64,000 bases of DNA, from NCBI GenBank assembly GCA_025093985.1, contig JACAAK010000015.1, forward strand, positions 1 through 64,000, in the 5' to 3' direction. Below are positions 44,947 to 56,501 of the stretch, in pieces. Position 1 is the first letter of the stretch; the number at the start of each line of letters is the position of its first letter. The notes beneath the pieces are model-generated. The model saw only the letters and a list, made by a program, of their open reading frames with translations, was not told the DNA's origin and made no database searches. This DNA is from Calvatia gigantea (Eukaryota; Basidiomycota; Agaricomycetes; Agaricales; Lycoperdaceae). The position numbers and the translations under genes are program-made.

Positions 44947-45607
44947 CGTTATTACCTCAATAAAAGGCCTCCTTATGGTGCAAAGAGTTCGGTATCCGTA
45001 ATGTAATACTCCCCATGGAATTCCATATTACACACGCTGAGTTTCGGACTTACGAAGATATAAGTAACAAGATCTAGTGTGGGGACTTGAAGAACCCTCT
45101 GCCCAAGTTCCAGCCAAACTGATCATTCTTTACCTCTTACGATTTTCGCAGGCCTTGTCAGCATCAGAAACCGTCCATGTGACTCACTTGAGAAGAATCA
45201 CGCTGAACAGGGAGACCTGAATTCGAGAGCGGCGTATCAGAACTTCTATGGACCTTGGCTTCGAAGTGAGATTAGATACCAGTCCAATGCTGCCATTGAC
45301 ATCTTACAGGGTTCTGCCGACTTCTGTTCTCTTGTTTGTTCCTTCTTCGCGCCCCAAGACCGTGGTCCAACCAGTACCCAATGCACTCTAGGTGTAACGA
45401 CGATATGGGTCGAATCTTTCCGCTCCCCACTCCCGTCGCCAAGTCTCCAGGAGCAATAAGTCGAATTCTAATAATATTCTGCCAATAATACCAGAATCTC
45501 TGAATAAAATTAATCTCAGACGGTTTATCTCTGCAAGACCTCGGGTGTCCGTTTTATACGACAAATTCGTAGGGAGGAACATTTTATGCAGTGGAGTGAG
45601 CTTAGAC

Positions 45608-45711
45608 CCGTAAGTAATGGTTTCGGAGATTTGTGGTGTTGCGCCTCCGTATCATCAAGCCACCTACGACCCGTGCGACCTTGAGGGGCGCATCATGACC
45701 ATTACTTACGG
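45608..45711. repeat. 104-bp segment with perfect 14-bp terminal inverted repeats
   Basis: CCGTAAGTAATGGT (45,608-45,621) is exactly complementary to ACCATTACTTACGG (45,698-45,711), with 76 bases between. No target duplication is obvious. It could be a tiny MITE or a hairpin. Confidence 0.45.
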
Positions 45712-46983
45712 CCAGATTCAATATTAACCAGTCTATCTGAGTTTTAGTCTAACCTGCTTGCCGAAGACATAGGACAGAAGCACATATAATTACGATACGC
45801 ACTGTATACATCAACTTGACAGCCACGATAACAGTAGCTATTCGGGTGGGCATCTACATAGCAGTTGTCGATGACATCATACCCTGCCTCCTCCAAGTCA
45901 AACCGTCCTTCTCAATCAAATTATCAATATTCCGAAACCCCAAGAAGTCCGAAGGAATCCGCATGTACTACATTTCAAATCTACAATTTGAATTGACCTA
46001 TAAATACCCAGCATAATAATCAACAGAAGTTGGCTGAAGATATGAGTCATGCTGGACGTTACCCACGAGCTTGCGAATGCGGATCCAGAAAGGGACCCAC
46101 GACATGAACGCTTCGAACGACTCGGATTGAGTATGCTTATAGTAGACACTCAAAAGAATAATTTAAAATTCGTGCATGGCAACTAGAACCCTCAGCCCTT
46201 CAGCTCGGAAAAATGAAACCGAAATAAAACCATCCGACAGAAAAAAAGCTCCCTGCTCCACGCCTCCTGCAGTACTATTCTTCCCCAGTGACGCAAAGGA
46301 TATAACCTGGATTTGAGATGTCTTCAAATGCAGCCCTCCCCCTAGTGGCTCCATATCTGCTACAGGAAATATACTGCGCAGCTAGACTTATGGTCTTTCT
46401 GTCCACGGCCGACTATTGATAGGCGAAAAGAGGCAGTGCAGCGGGACAACTTATCGGCAATGTGAAGCTGAAGCCAACCACGCAGGCCTAAGTATGCAGT
46501 TTTTCGATCGGTTCTCCGTTCCGGTTTTTTCCAGCCGAAGCTCCCCAGAACAAATATGCCGATCGAATTCAATGGACGAATTTCATAACAAGTTACTGTT
46601 AAATTGTTTCATAACTTAAGCGAGTGAGGGATCACAAAGGGCTAGGCTACATATCTTGTGAAGGAAGTCTACCAGCGTTCCCAGCGCAAAATAATAATAT
46701 CAAGAGCAAAAATCAAAGCACAGCTTAAAGAGGGGACAGGCGTGGCGCCACATGAAAAAATCAAAAGAGAAAAAGCAATGAATCTGTATATATAATTCGT
46801 GTTGTACGTTATATGCATTTGTATGCTACTTGGTGTAGGGAGGAAAAGTGTAATGCGTTATGGGTCTGAACACGCGCAGACCTTCGCGTTTTCGTATGGA
46901 CAAATGAACGTTGGCATAGACAAGGTGAGACCAAATTAAAAAAAAAAGCGATACAAGCACAGGGGGGAGAAGAGGTGCCGAGA

Positions 46984-47370
46984 GACGGTATATATATACA
47001 ACAACAGAGGGGCCGTGGAAGGGAAGGGAGTTTTTTATGGGGAAGCATGCAACCGAGGCGGAGAGTGGATGTGAAAGTGGGATCGTAGAGAACCGGGCAG
47101 TTGAATGACAGGGTACGGTATGGTCTTGTAGAGGTGATGCGTCGATGGGAGGAATCGGAACCGGAACGCGAGACCGAGGAGCAACGAGGGAATCGTGAAC
47201 ATCATGTCGGAAAGAAGTGGCGAAAAATGCAGGAATCGTTGAAAGAAGAAAAGAAGAAAAAAGGAGGGAGTTCATGAATGAATGAATGATGCAAGATTGG
47301 CGAAAACCGGAGAATGCTGGGAAAAGAAGTAAGGAAAAAAGAATCAATTGTGGGATGCAATGAATGGGAT
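46984..47370. repeat. Direct repeat R1, downstream of the GATA gene
   Basis: 387 bp, beginning gacggtatatatataca and ending aatgaatgggat. It is about 98% identical by eye to 49,307-49,691, in the same orientation. It lies on the 3' side of the GATA gene and may be its downstream untranslated region. Confidence 0.9.
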
Positions 47371-47641
47371 CCATGAAGTTAATGCAATGCTGCGGAAAAC
47401 AAACCATCTACATAACTATCGTGGTGAAAGTAAACAGCAGGGGCAACACACCAGGTAGAAGGGAGATAACTGAATATGCGCACAACAAACAACGAACGAC
47501 GACGTCAAAAATACAGCCAGCAAAAATTGATAATTGAACATGAATAGACAAAGACAAAAACCAACACCAATTGCAACGGGCATAGCAAAACAAACAAAAG
47601 AAATCAACCCGCATGCATTTTTTTGTGTTCCAAGAATCCTC

Positions 47642-49371
47642 TCAAGCGACGATCGAACTTCCACCAGGACTATCCTCCTGCAACCCCATAGGCGGATGCA
47701 AATAAGCCGAAAACAAACTATCATCATCCGGCACGACTCCCGCGAGACCCATCGGTGGGTGCAAATAATCCATCGGGCTATCCTCGTTGTTATCTGGAGA
47801 GTCCGTTGAGGACATATCCCGACCACCGCCCAACGATACCATATTCTTGTTGTTCGACGAGGGCGGGAGCATAGGTGGGTGGTGGAACCCCAAATGCGGC
47901 GACGAAGTGTGTTCATCACCCTGCGGCATCATAGGTGGGTGCCAGAACGTGTTTCCTGACCCGCGAAGTGCAGGTCCGGCTGAACCAGAACCTCCACTCG
48001 CTCCCCCACCCCGGGTTGCACCTGTACCTGCGGTGCCGTACGGAGAGAAGGGATATTCCATCGGGGACCTCGAAGAAAGCGATGTGGTGCTGGAAGTTGG
48101 AGAGTAACCATCGCTGAAGGACGAAAACGACACAGCGGACGAGGGGGGTTCAGAAGCAGAATCGGTGCTCATTCTCCTACGTTTCGGGGAGCGTGGGCTC
48201 ATATGAGACAAATCCATCTCACTGTGACCGTTGTTATTGACGCCACCCACATTCCCATTGTTGCTCCCAGGAGAAGAGATGTCCACAACGCCAACGGAAG
48301 GACTACCGAAACCAGTTAGACCGTCACTCCCATTACCGCCAGTGGCAACCGCAGTAGCCTGAGCATGCGCAGTGTACATCTGGAGTAAATAATCCGGGTG
48401 ATACGGCCCGGGGAACTGGAACTGGAATGTATTCTGGAACAGATTCCCAGTGTTTTGGTCTTGGCCTAGAGCACCAACGAGCTCGGATTGGGTACCGAAA
48501 GCGTCACCGAGGTGGTCGGGGTTGTAGTCATAGGAGAGAGTAGTGGTAGAATCGGGGGCGAGGGTAGGGGAAGGGTCACGAGCGGGGGAAGCACGGCGGC
48601 TGACGCCAGGACTGGCAGAGGGTGTGTCCTCGATACCAGTAGCACCGGCATTGCTGCCTCGTCTCGCATCATGGCGGGAGCGTTTGCGAATGACGTCAGA
48701 TTTCATGGAAATCGGACGGGCGGAACCATGAAGTTTGTAGTACAACCCGCAACTGCATGATGTGATTCAGTACCCAAAAAAGCGAAAACCATTTCAAAAA
48801 AAAACCACCACACTCACGCATTACACACCGTCTTACCCTCATCATCCTTCCTCCAAAGGGGCGTAGCAGTAGTATGGCAATTATGACATTGCGCAGTTTG
48901 AGCTACCGGCACAGTCGTATTCGTTGATGATGATCGACCCCTAGATCCGATAGAGGAGCACTCACCCATGACGTCGACGGGATCCTGCCTGCTGGGTGCA
49001 GTCTGAGTCCTTCCCTCGCCATGGTTATTACGCATGCTCTTAGGCCGAGGGCGTTTATGGAGTTTGCAATACAACCCACAAGCGTTGCAGTTTAACTCAT
49101 CATTCAACCCTCGACGCCAGAGGGGAGTGTGAGTTGCACCGCAGTTGGAACATTCGGCTTTTACACCGCCCGGAGCACTGTTACCACTCCGGAGAGCGGA
49201 AGGGTTGAGAGAGGTGGCAGTGGCACCGGGGCCTGAGGAGCGGGTGTTGGTGGTTTGGGTTTTGACAGTAAGAGTGGGACGAGTGCTGAGGTTGGTGCGG
49301 GTCCGTGACGGTATATATATACAACAACAGAGGGGCCTTGGAAGGGAAGGGAGTTTTTTATGGGGAAGCAT
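47642..49371 (-). CDS. GATA-type transcription factor with two zinc fingers (5' end replaced)
   Basis: Exons 49,371-48,818 and 48,752-47,642 join across a 65-bp GT-AG intron to 554 residues. Finger 1 is C74-C77-C95-C98 (CSNCGATHTPLWRR, then CNACGLYCKLHKRPR). Finger 2 is C162-C165-C183-C186 (CHNCHTTATPLWRK, then CNACGLYYKLHGSARP). Both are C-X2-C-X17-C-X2-C fingers that bind GATA sites. A basic tail (RKRSRHDARR) follows, then a long Ser/Gly/Pro-rich region and four HPPM motifs near the C-terminus. Two fingers recall fungal SRE/Urbs1 iron repressors, but no Cys-rich linker is visible. The first ~22 residues come from repeat R2, so the natural N-terminus is missing here; it is probably the DUF1752 part at 53,321-51,750. 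Confidence 0.8.
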
Positions 49372-49691
49372 GCAACCGAGGCGGAGAGTGGATGTGAAAG
49401 TGGGATCGTAGAGAACCGGGCAGTTGAATGACAGGGTACGGTATGGTCTTGTAGAGGTGATGCGTCGATGGGAGGAATCGGAACCGGAACGCGAGACCGA
49501 GGAGCAACGAGGGAGTCGTGAACATCATGTCGGAAAGAAGTGGCGGAAAATGCAGGAATCGTTGAAAGAAGAAAAGAAGAAAAAAGGAGGGAGTGGATGA
49601 ATGAATGAATGATGCAAGATTGGCGAACCGGAGAATGCTGGGAAAAGAAGTAAGGAAAAAAGAATCAATTGTGGGATGCAATGAACGGGAT
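49307..49691. repeat. Direct repeat R2, upstream of the GATA finger exons
   Basis: 385-bp copy of R1 (46,984-47,370), differing by a handful of substitutions and a 2-bp deletion. Read on the minus strand it is pyrimidine-rich, contains a tatatata stretch and supplies the ATG at 49,371 that opens the GATA reading frame. It abuts RNase H remnants of a retroelement on its right. Confidence 0.9.
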
Positions 49692-49694
49692 TGT

Positions 49695-51720
49695 CTGACA
49701 TTTCAATTCGAAGTCGAAGTGTAGAGGAAACCAAGCCATCGAGCTTGTCTTCTGGAGATATTTTGGGGTTTTCTCCAAAAGGTGAGGTTCTTGTGATCAG
49801 TTCGTATTGTCTTGCTGTGGTGGGGACATGGGCTGCGGTTGCGGGAGTTGTTGCGGCTGCTGTGGTGGTGGTGGTGGTGGTGGAGGTTGGAAAGTTGAGT
49901 ATTCTAGATGGGTTTTATCGAATTCGCATTTTTCCAGTTTCAGGTATAGATCTTGTCCTTCAAGATCTGAAGTGCTTCCAAAGTAAGGCGATCCATTTCT
50001 TCCTGAGTTTTTGCGTAGATGAGGATTCATCCATATAGATTATAATTCCTCCTTTATCTAGCATTTTTGCGAATATGGTGTCCATCATTTTTTGGAAGGT
50101 GGCTGGGGAGTTGCACATTCCAAAGAACATGACGTTCGGTTCGTAAAGTCCGATTGGAGTTTTGAATGCGGCTTTCCATTGGTCTCCTTCTCGAATACGG
50201 ATGTTGTTGTATCCGAGTCGGACGTCCATTTTCGTGAATAGTTTTGCTCCTTGAAGTTTGTCCATAATTGTGTTATCATAGGAATAGGGTACGCATTCTT
50301 CTTGGTATGTTTATTTAGGTAACGGTAATCTTGGCATGGCCGAAGTTTCCCGTCCTTTTCCACAAAAAAGAAGGTGAGGCCATGGGAGATTCAATTCTCG
50401 GATGTACCTTTTCGGAGGTTTTCGTTTAGAACTTCTTGAGTTCTTCGGTTTCAAGGGGTATAAGGGGTACGTTTTCCCTAGTTCTGGTTTAAAGGTACCA
50501 AGAGTTCGATTTTATGGTCGTATGGTCTGGAGGGGGAATCGTTCGGATTTTTCGTGTCGAAGAGTGAAGGAATTTCTTGATTTCCTGGGTACTTGATCGG
50601 TTTTTGGGGTTGATTTTTGTGCGGACTTGTAGCTTGGGTGATCTTCGTTTGATTTCGATTCATGTGGAGTTTGATGATTTCGTAGAGTTCATGTTCAAAT
50701 GGAATTCCTCGAAATCAATGTTTTCCAGGTAAGTTTGATTCATCAAGAGAGTTCAGGTTCTTCCAAGGATGATTGCTTAAAGATTTTACAGCTAGGGGTC
50801 AAATCTTCACTAGGAGGTGTACGTTCGGATCATTCATTCCATGGATATCAAGGCGATTTCTTGATGGTGGTAGGTCCGTTGTGGATTTACGATTAAGGGT
50901 ACGATGTTGTCATGTTTCGCCATTTGAACTCTTGAGTAGTCCAATTTATGTCGGATTCTTTGTTGTACCTGGGTATTCAGGATTAGACTTTGGTCCAATC
51001 CTGAGTGTAGGCTTCGAATTGGCATTGTTTTCCATCATTAAAGCGTTCAATTCTACGCTTTCATGATGATCCATTTTCATGGAGTTCCATCCGCATTGGT
51101 ACTTTGATAGGATGTTTGATAGGGCATGTTTGAGTCCATAGGTTTTTGTAAAATTCGAGGATATGAAGTTTCCTTGGGCTCCTGAATCAATTAGAGCGGT
51201 GCTGGATATTCTAGATGGTCTGATTGAGTTTGAAGGAGGAAGATTGATGCTTTTGTCCAGGTAGGGAGTTTTATTAGATTGATTTTGGGTACCCAGCGAT
51301 TCCTTTCGGATGGGTGACCCTTCAAAAATCCCCGAAGGGTTGAGCGTTGGATCAGAGATATATGCTTCTCTGAATTCCATTCTTTCGTCCGTTGGGAGTT
51401 CTTGACATTCTTGGATATCGATGCAAGACTTTCGGGTTTATTTGGAGCGGCACCGAGTAATTCCTGGAAGCTTAGGTTGTAGGGTTGTGCATAACGGGGT
51501 GGTTCATAATCCTCTTTGTGGCGGGTGGGGTCGTCTAGGAGGTGGTTTTTCCTTGGACAGTTTGGGTCAGGATTGGACAATTGTGAAAGTTCCAAATTTT
51601 CCGACCTTGCATTTCCCAGCTTTGTGCACGACTTCTCAGCAGTAAATAAGCGTTTAATTGGAATTCCGGGTCATCCAATCATAGCTTTCAGAGTGAGTCT
51701 TGCTCTGGAGGTACAGTTTT
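49695..51720 (-). mobile_element. Remnant of a second Ty3/gypsy element inside the GATA-factor gene
   Basis: On the minus strand, in order: a gag-like Pro/basic region (51,595-51,191), a protease motif ALIDSGAQGNF near 51,190, RT blocks near 50,340-49,960 ([59 protein letters not shown]) and an RNase H piece with TDHKNLTFWRKPQ and RRQARW near 49,790-49,720. Frames are broken repeatedly. The stretch between the RT thumb and RNase H is missing and is replaced by a 92-bp polyproline-coding segment. No LTR was recognised. This family differs from copies A-C. Confidence 0.82.
49809..49900. repeat. 92-bp copy of a polyproline-coding exon segment inside the RT remnant
   Basis: Nearly identical to 52,120-52,213 in the same orientation. 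On the minus strand it encodes the Pro/Gln-rich FQPPPPPPPPQQPQQLP stretch. Here it sits between RT (EKCEFDKTHLEYS) and RNase H (TDHKNL) sequence, where no such sequence belongs. Confidence 0.88.
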
Positions 51721-51747
51721 CGTCTTCGTAAGGTGGTTCGTAGGGGT

Positions 51748-53321
51748 CTAGGTTCTGCCTGTCTTCGTGTATGGTTCGGCAGGTGGCGATTTGTACTCGA
51801 TGTGAGTGGAAGGTGTTGTGGGTTGTGGCGGGGAGTTGCGAGAACTCAGCTTAGAAAGACGGAGGACCATGATCATTGGTAAACCGAAGCAATGTTTCGG
51901 GAGGAGCTCAGTCTCGGGGAGAGTCGTCTCCTTTACCGCCTGCGATAGAGGAGTCATCGTACTCTTCAAGACGTTGTTGGCAGATGTAGAAGGACCAGCG
52001 TGGGTCTCGCCGTCGCTGTCACCGTCGTCGCGAGTGGCGACGGAAGATTTTCGGGTTCGCCTTTTGACAATGGAGCTGCTGGATACGGAAGGTACCGGAG
52101 GAACGGTGTGCATCACAACGTCTTGCTGTGGTGGGGACATGGGCTGCGGTTGCGGGAGTTGTTGCGGCTGCTGTGGTGGTGGTGGTGGTGGTGGAGGTTG
52201 GAAAAGTTGAGTTTCGGGCTCCTGATGATCGAAGGAACCAGGACTGTCGACATGGTTGAGGATCTCATCGAGGGGGAGCTCGATGGTTGGTCGAGACACG
52301 GTGAAAGTGTCGCTGGGCGAACTGGAGGGATTGAACCCTTCACCGAAGTTCATCCGAGTGACAAGGGTAGGAGCTGGGAAAAGCAATGCAGATGGACCGA
52401 AACCTTGGTTGAAAATGGAGTCGAACTTGAGTGATTGGGAGCCATGAGAGGACCGAGACTGGGATGCTGTTGAAGAGGAAGCAAATGATTGGGAAGAAGA
52501 AGAATCGTGATCGTGGGTGCCGTCTTCAATGATCATGTCATCAGAGTGAGAGGGAGTGGAGCTCGTAGAAGAACTGGAAGGTTGAGTGGAGGAGGACGCG
52601 GTAGCAGTCGCTGAGCCATCAGCTTGGGCGCGGGCTGCGGCGCGAGTGCGCTTGGTGAACTCAGGAGAGGGTTTGAGGTCGGGCTTCTTGACCGGGAGAT
52701 TAGCGCCGGGAGTAGATGGTTGATCGACACTGAATGTAAACTGCATTCGTTTGATAGTACCAGGTTTGGAGTTCTGCTCGCGGTACCGCTCTTTTTCTGC
52801 TGCGCGCTGGCGGATAATATCGCTGGAGGAGGTGCGTTTGAAGTCGGGGGCCTCAAGCTCCTCAATACTCCTGTTTTAAATTAGATTTACGTCCATCAGG
52901 TTCAAATTCTGCCTGGGTAGTCAAGGGTAAAGATGTGAAACTGACCGTCCTTTCTCCTTGTCGAGTTTGTCGCCCATGCATTTTGAGAGCTTCTTGAACT
53001 CGCGCTTGGACTTGGCGTTGTCGGTGTCGACCATAAGGTTCTGGAGATGCCATAGCCTCCAACTCAAGTTTTCAAGTCGTTGGCCTTGTTCAAGGAAGCT
53101 GGCGACCTTTGTACAGACCTAGAAGAAGATAAGGGTGTGTTGGTGGCACAGATGTGCGGGTTGGGGATGCAGACCTTCCAGGTCTTAGCCAGAGCCTCGG
53201 TATCATTGAGGTTGGAAAAGGCTACGAAAGACTTGTTTCCCTGGAAAAAACGAGCATTAGAAAGAAAGTTGAATGATATAGAAAGACATACTTTGAACTT
53301 GAGGTTGAGGATAGAGGGCAT
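51748..53321 (-). pseudogene. DUF1752 N-terminal part of a GATA-family regulator (gene split)
   Basis: Exons 53,321-53,292, 53,240-53,175, 53,118-52,946 and 52,870 onwards join by GT-AG introns. The product starts MPSILNLKFK and carries the DUF1752 signature, with TWKVC, GQRLENLSWRLWHLQNL and REFKKLSKCMGDKLDKEKGR. Ser-rich linkers follow, then a block with KRMQFTFSVDQPS, ISRPTIELPLDEIL-like sequence and a polyproline tract (near 52,130). In fungi this domain is typical of the N-terminus of nitrogen-type GATA activators such as AreA/Gat1, with zinc fingers downstream. Here the frame runs on to a stop at 51,748, and retroelement remnants follow before the finger exons at 49,371. I infer one ancestral gene broken by insertion; a separate DUF1752-only product remains possible. 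Confidence 0.72.
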
Positions 53322-54137
53322 TGAACAGTGGGGGTGGGACGAGGAGGAAGAGGAGAAAAGGACGAAGGTTATAGATTCCACAGAAAATCGTTGATCAAGC
53401 ACGTTGCGGGCTCACTATTTCCAATTACGAAAAACACATCTCGCACCGATCTTGCCGGGCGCTCGATTCACTTTCGGTTCAATTCCCGATCCAGCTCGGT
53501 TCGTTTTCCTTTGTCCCCTTCCTCAGCCCTTCCTCCCAGCCTACAGCAGTTCAGCCTCTACACGAGGCCTCTCAACGTCCTCTTCGCATGTCCAATCTCC
53601 TCATGGCGACCCCGGCCTGCGCTTCTCCACAGAACAACACGTCCGCTCCTGATCACAGCAAGGTCACTCCGTTAGCGCCGTATACTGGCATTAATAACAA
53701 TGCCCATAACCCTACTCTCGCCCTCTCTCGCTCCCCATTCATGTGCCTTTCCGGCACTGTCAATCGCTCAATGCTTCCGATCTCTCCCATCACGGGACCT
53801 CCCTCGAGGCAACGCGAGAACCCTCCACCATCTTCCAAAAACATACTTTTATGTATACAACAAAAATTATTTCGGTCGCTGATACCGGCCCTTTCCTCTC
53901 CATTATGGAGACCCTTACCACATCACATGAAGGCTGTGTAGGGGAGCACTCTGCCCTGCTTCCCTCTTCCCTGGCGTCCGCTTTCAAGCTCAAGTTTTTC
54001 TCTCCCTACTTACTTACCCGACGACGAGTATCGCAAACTCGCCAGGATATTTCCTTCTGCCTCTGCTATTCTTAGCTACGTTTCATATGGATACGAATAC
54101 AAAAACCCCAGGAGACAACCCTTACATGTCTCTAGGC
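53322..54137. other. Upstream region of the DUF1752/GATA gene
   Basis: No gene is supported. The overlapping open frames are in three registers, lack splice-consistent domains, and the composition is Ser/Pro-biased CT-rich DNA. It probably holds the promoter and long 5' leader of the DUF1752 gene. Confidence 0.45.
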
Positions 54138-55482
54138 TTTTATCATTCTTCTGTGGTAACAGACATTGATTGGCACCACATTTATTGTTGTTGCGTTCTT
54201 ATGAATCCCCATGTTATTGTGTTGTGAAAGGTTATTTTGCAACGAAGACAGCTCCCGTCTCTCTTGTCTCGTTAGATCCGACCTCCCTTGCCAACTTCTG
54301 TCAGAACGCGCACACACACACCACCATCCACCAGTCCATTCTCAGAAGTCCAATGCCAAAAGTGCCAAGAACCCAGAACCAGCTCAGCAAGGCCAGTTAT
54401 CTCTTTGCATGGCAAGGCCAACCATTCCAAGGTTGTAACCTACGTCACTTCTTCCTTCCCCTCCCACATTCCCCCATCAGGAGTCAGGACATCCAACAAC
54501 AGGGAAGGAGGACCCGGTTATCCAAATATATCACTTCCTCCGTAGTACCTGCTCTACTTAGAGCCAAGCTTCCTTGCCATACTTACTTACCTCCTGATGT
54601 ATAGTCTGACCGACTGACGTGCCATCAACATCTGGCAAGTTGCACACATTCGGTCCAAGGGTGCGAACATGAGACCCTTATATAAAGATACGCTCCATTT
54701 GACACAGAACACATCCTCTGACATGAGATCTGGACCCAAATGGGCGTATTGTATACCTGCCATATCCGGTACACTCCCCTCAGGAATCTGTAGTAGTGAT
54801 ACAAAACGGGGAAAGTCGGCTTAACGATGTTCTTTTCTCTTTTTTTTTGAAGATGACTACCAATTCATTTTCTCTGATTCTTCGTTTCAGGTTGCTCGGG
54901 TCGTGTTGGTGCACATCCGTTGCGTGGTCACCGAGGCGCCCAGCTGCACTAGACCTGTTGGGCTCGTAATTAACGACCGCAAACGTTGTTTGCCTAAGTA
55001 CTACAACTTAGGACCCGCACGACCCATGATGCATGATGCATGATGTGTTGGTGTGCCGTTGAGCATTTTTCGAAGGTTGTGAACGTGCACCCGTCAAGAG
55101 CTGATAAGCTGTCCAGCCTTCGGCAGAGATAACGAAACACCACATGCATTCCCTAGCTCGGCCGCCTACGATACGTACTCCAGACAAGTAAAAACGGACA
55201 GACCTCCTCCCCCAATAACGCGAAGGGCACCGCTTCCAACCCTTCAATCCACAGTGACCCTTGCTCACTCAAACCTACCTAATCTAAGTAATCTCGTCCA
55301 GGCTCCAGAGCCCAGCCACCCTCGACGATCTCCCCATTTATCCGACCTCCCGGCACCATAAAAGGCAACCGCGACCCAAAACCACAGCCAACTTACTTCT
55401 TTCCAGCCACACACGACGCACGCACTGGCAATAAACAAACCCCTTCCCTTCTACACGGTACCCTTCCGCAGATCGCAGAAAT
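54138..55482. repeat. Promoter-like block P1 (source of duplication)
   Basis: The segments 54,138-54,651 and 55,249-55,482 recur almost unchanged at 56,502-57,006 and 57,004-57,239. The second segment contains a TATA-like ccataaaaggc near 55,360, followed by a CT/CA-rich stretch typical of a fungal core promoter and leader, but no open frame starts downstream of either copy. The intervening 54,652-55,248 is unique. Confidence 0.75.
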
Positions 55483-56501
55483 TAGGGCGGGATTGAGGAG
55501 TTACGCGGGATAAGTCTCAAGAAGTAAAGGATTTGAGCCGGTAGTATGGCGTAAGAGATAAACTGACGCGTTATAAATGACGACTACTTGAAGTCGGGCT
55601 CGTCCATAGAGGTTTAGATGGACGAGGAGTAGTGAATAATAGTGTAGCAGGTAGATTGAAACGAAAAGCTCCTTGCGAAATCCAGTAATATACTGCATCC
55701 CAGGACTTAGCTTTGAGGCGATAAGTTTTGAGCATACCTCATTAGATCACTTGCGTTCAACTCTGGCAACGGTAGACTAGAATATAGTGTGTCATGTAGA
55801 AACGGGTTGGATTAAGTCACACCTTGCCAATGGACATGGATTGGAAAGCGAAGTCAATTTGCCTAAAAACGAGATGTGAAGAGGAAGGAAAGAAACATGT
55901 TGAATTGACTTGAGTAGAGGGCTTGACAGTTGGTGGGCAAGTAGGCAGGGAAAAGAGAGTTATAGTTCCGAAAGATGTTGTCGCGTGCGGGATTGCAATT
56001 CGAAAAACAAGCGCCGATGCAATGTCGGGGCTAGGATCCATTGGTTTTCCCTCAGCGAGGTTGTTTCTTGCCCTTCTAGCTTCTCCCAGTCTCAGGTTAG
56101 CCTCCGAGCCTTCAAGGTCTCTTGATTCATTCCCAGGCCCCGTCCTACTTCTCACAGAACACCTACTCTATGCAGGTGTCTTCTACTGTATTGAAGCCAG
56201 ACCTACTCCGTCTCATTCATCGTTGTCCGCACTAATGGTCATGTTCTGACTCTGCCGCGGGACCTACGTCGAGCTCGTGAACTCAGACTTCCAAAATTTT
56301 AGTCAAAAGATGTTATTCGTCCTATCGGACATTAACCTTTTGGAGACCCTACTGATCACATGGAATGGATATGGAGCTTCCCGTCCTCTTCCTGTGTGAT
56401 TTAGGACTTGTCGGTGGTTCTTTACTGGGTATGAACTCGGATATTCGTTTGCCTCTGTTCTTGCTACGTTTTAGGATCGGAACAAAACCCAGGGACTAGC
56501 G
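55483..56501. other. Spacer between the two promoter-like blocks
   Basis: Nothing supportable is seen. Two overlapping short open frames on opposite strands at 55,817-56,249 have no recognisable domain. Confidence 0.4.

Larger units (their letters stand above)
43951..46983. other. Intergenic stretch without supportable genes
   Basis: Only short, unsupported open frames are present. Local items are a perfect 12-bp palindrome (ttcgcatgcgaa) at 44,515-44,526, a tRNA-like promoter pair at 44,893-44,946 and a 14-bp inverted repeat at 45,608-45,711. Confidence 0.5.

Noticed and set aside
47534..48760. Plus-strand open frames opposite the GATA gene
   Set aside because: They are antisense shadows of the Ser/Gly/Pro-rich coding exon.
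46984..49691. Interpretation of the 386-bp direct repeats as LTRs of one element around the GATA gene
   Set aside because: The ends are not TG...CA, there is no primer site, polypurine tract or target duplication, and the sequence between is a host transcription factor.
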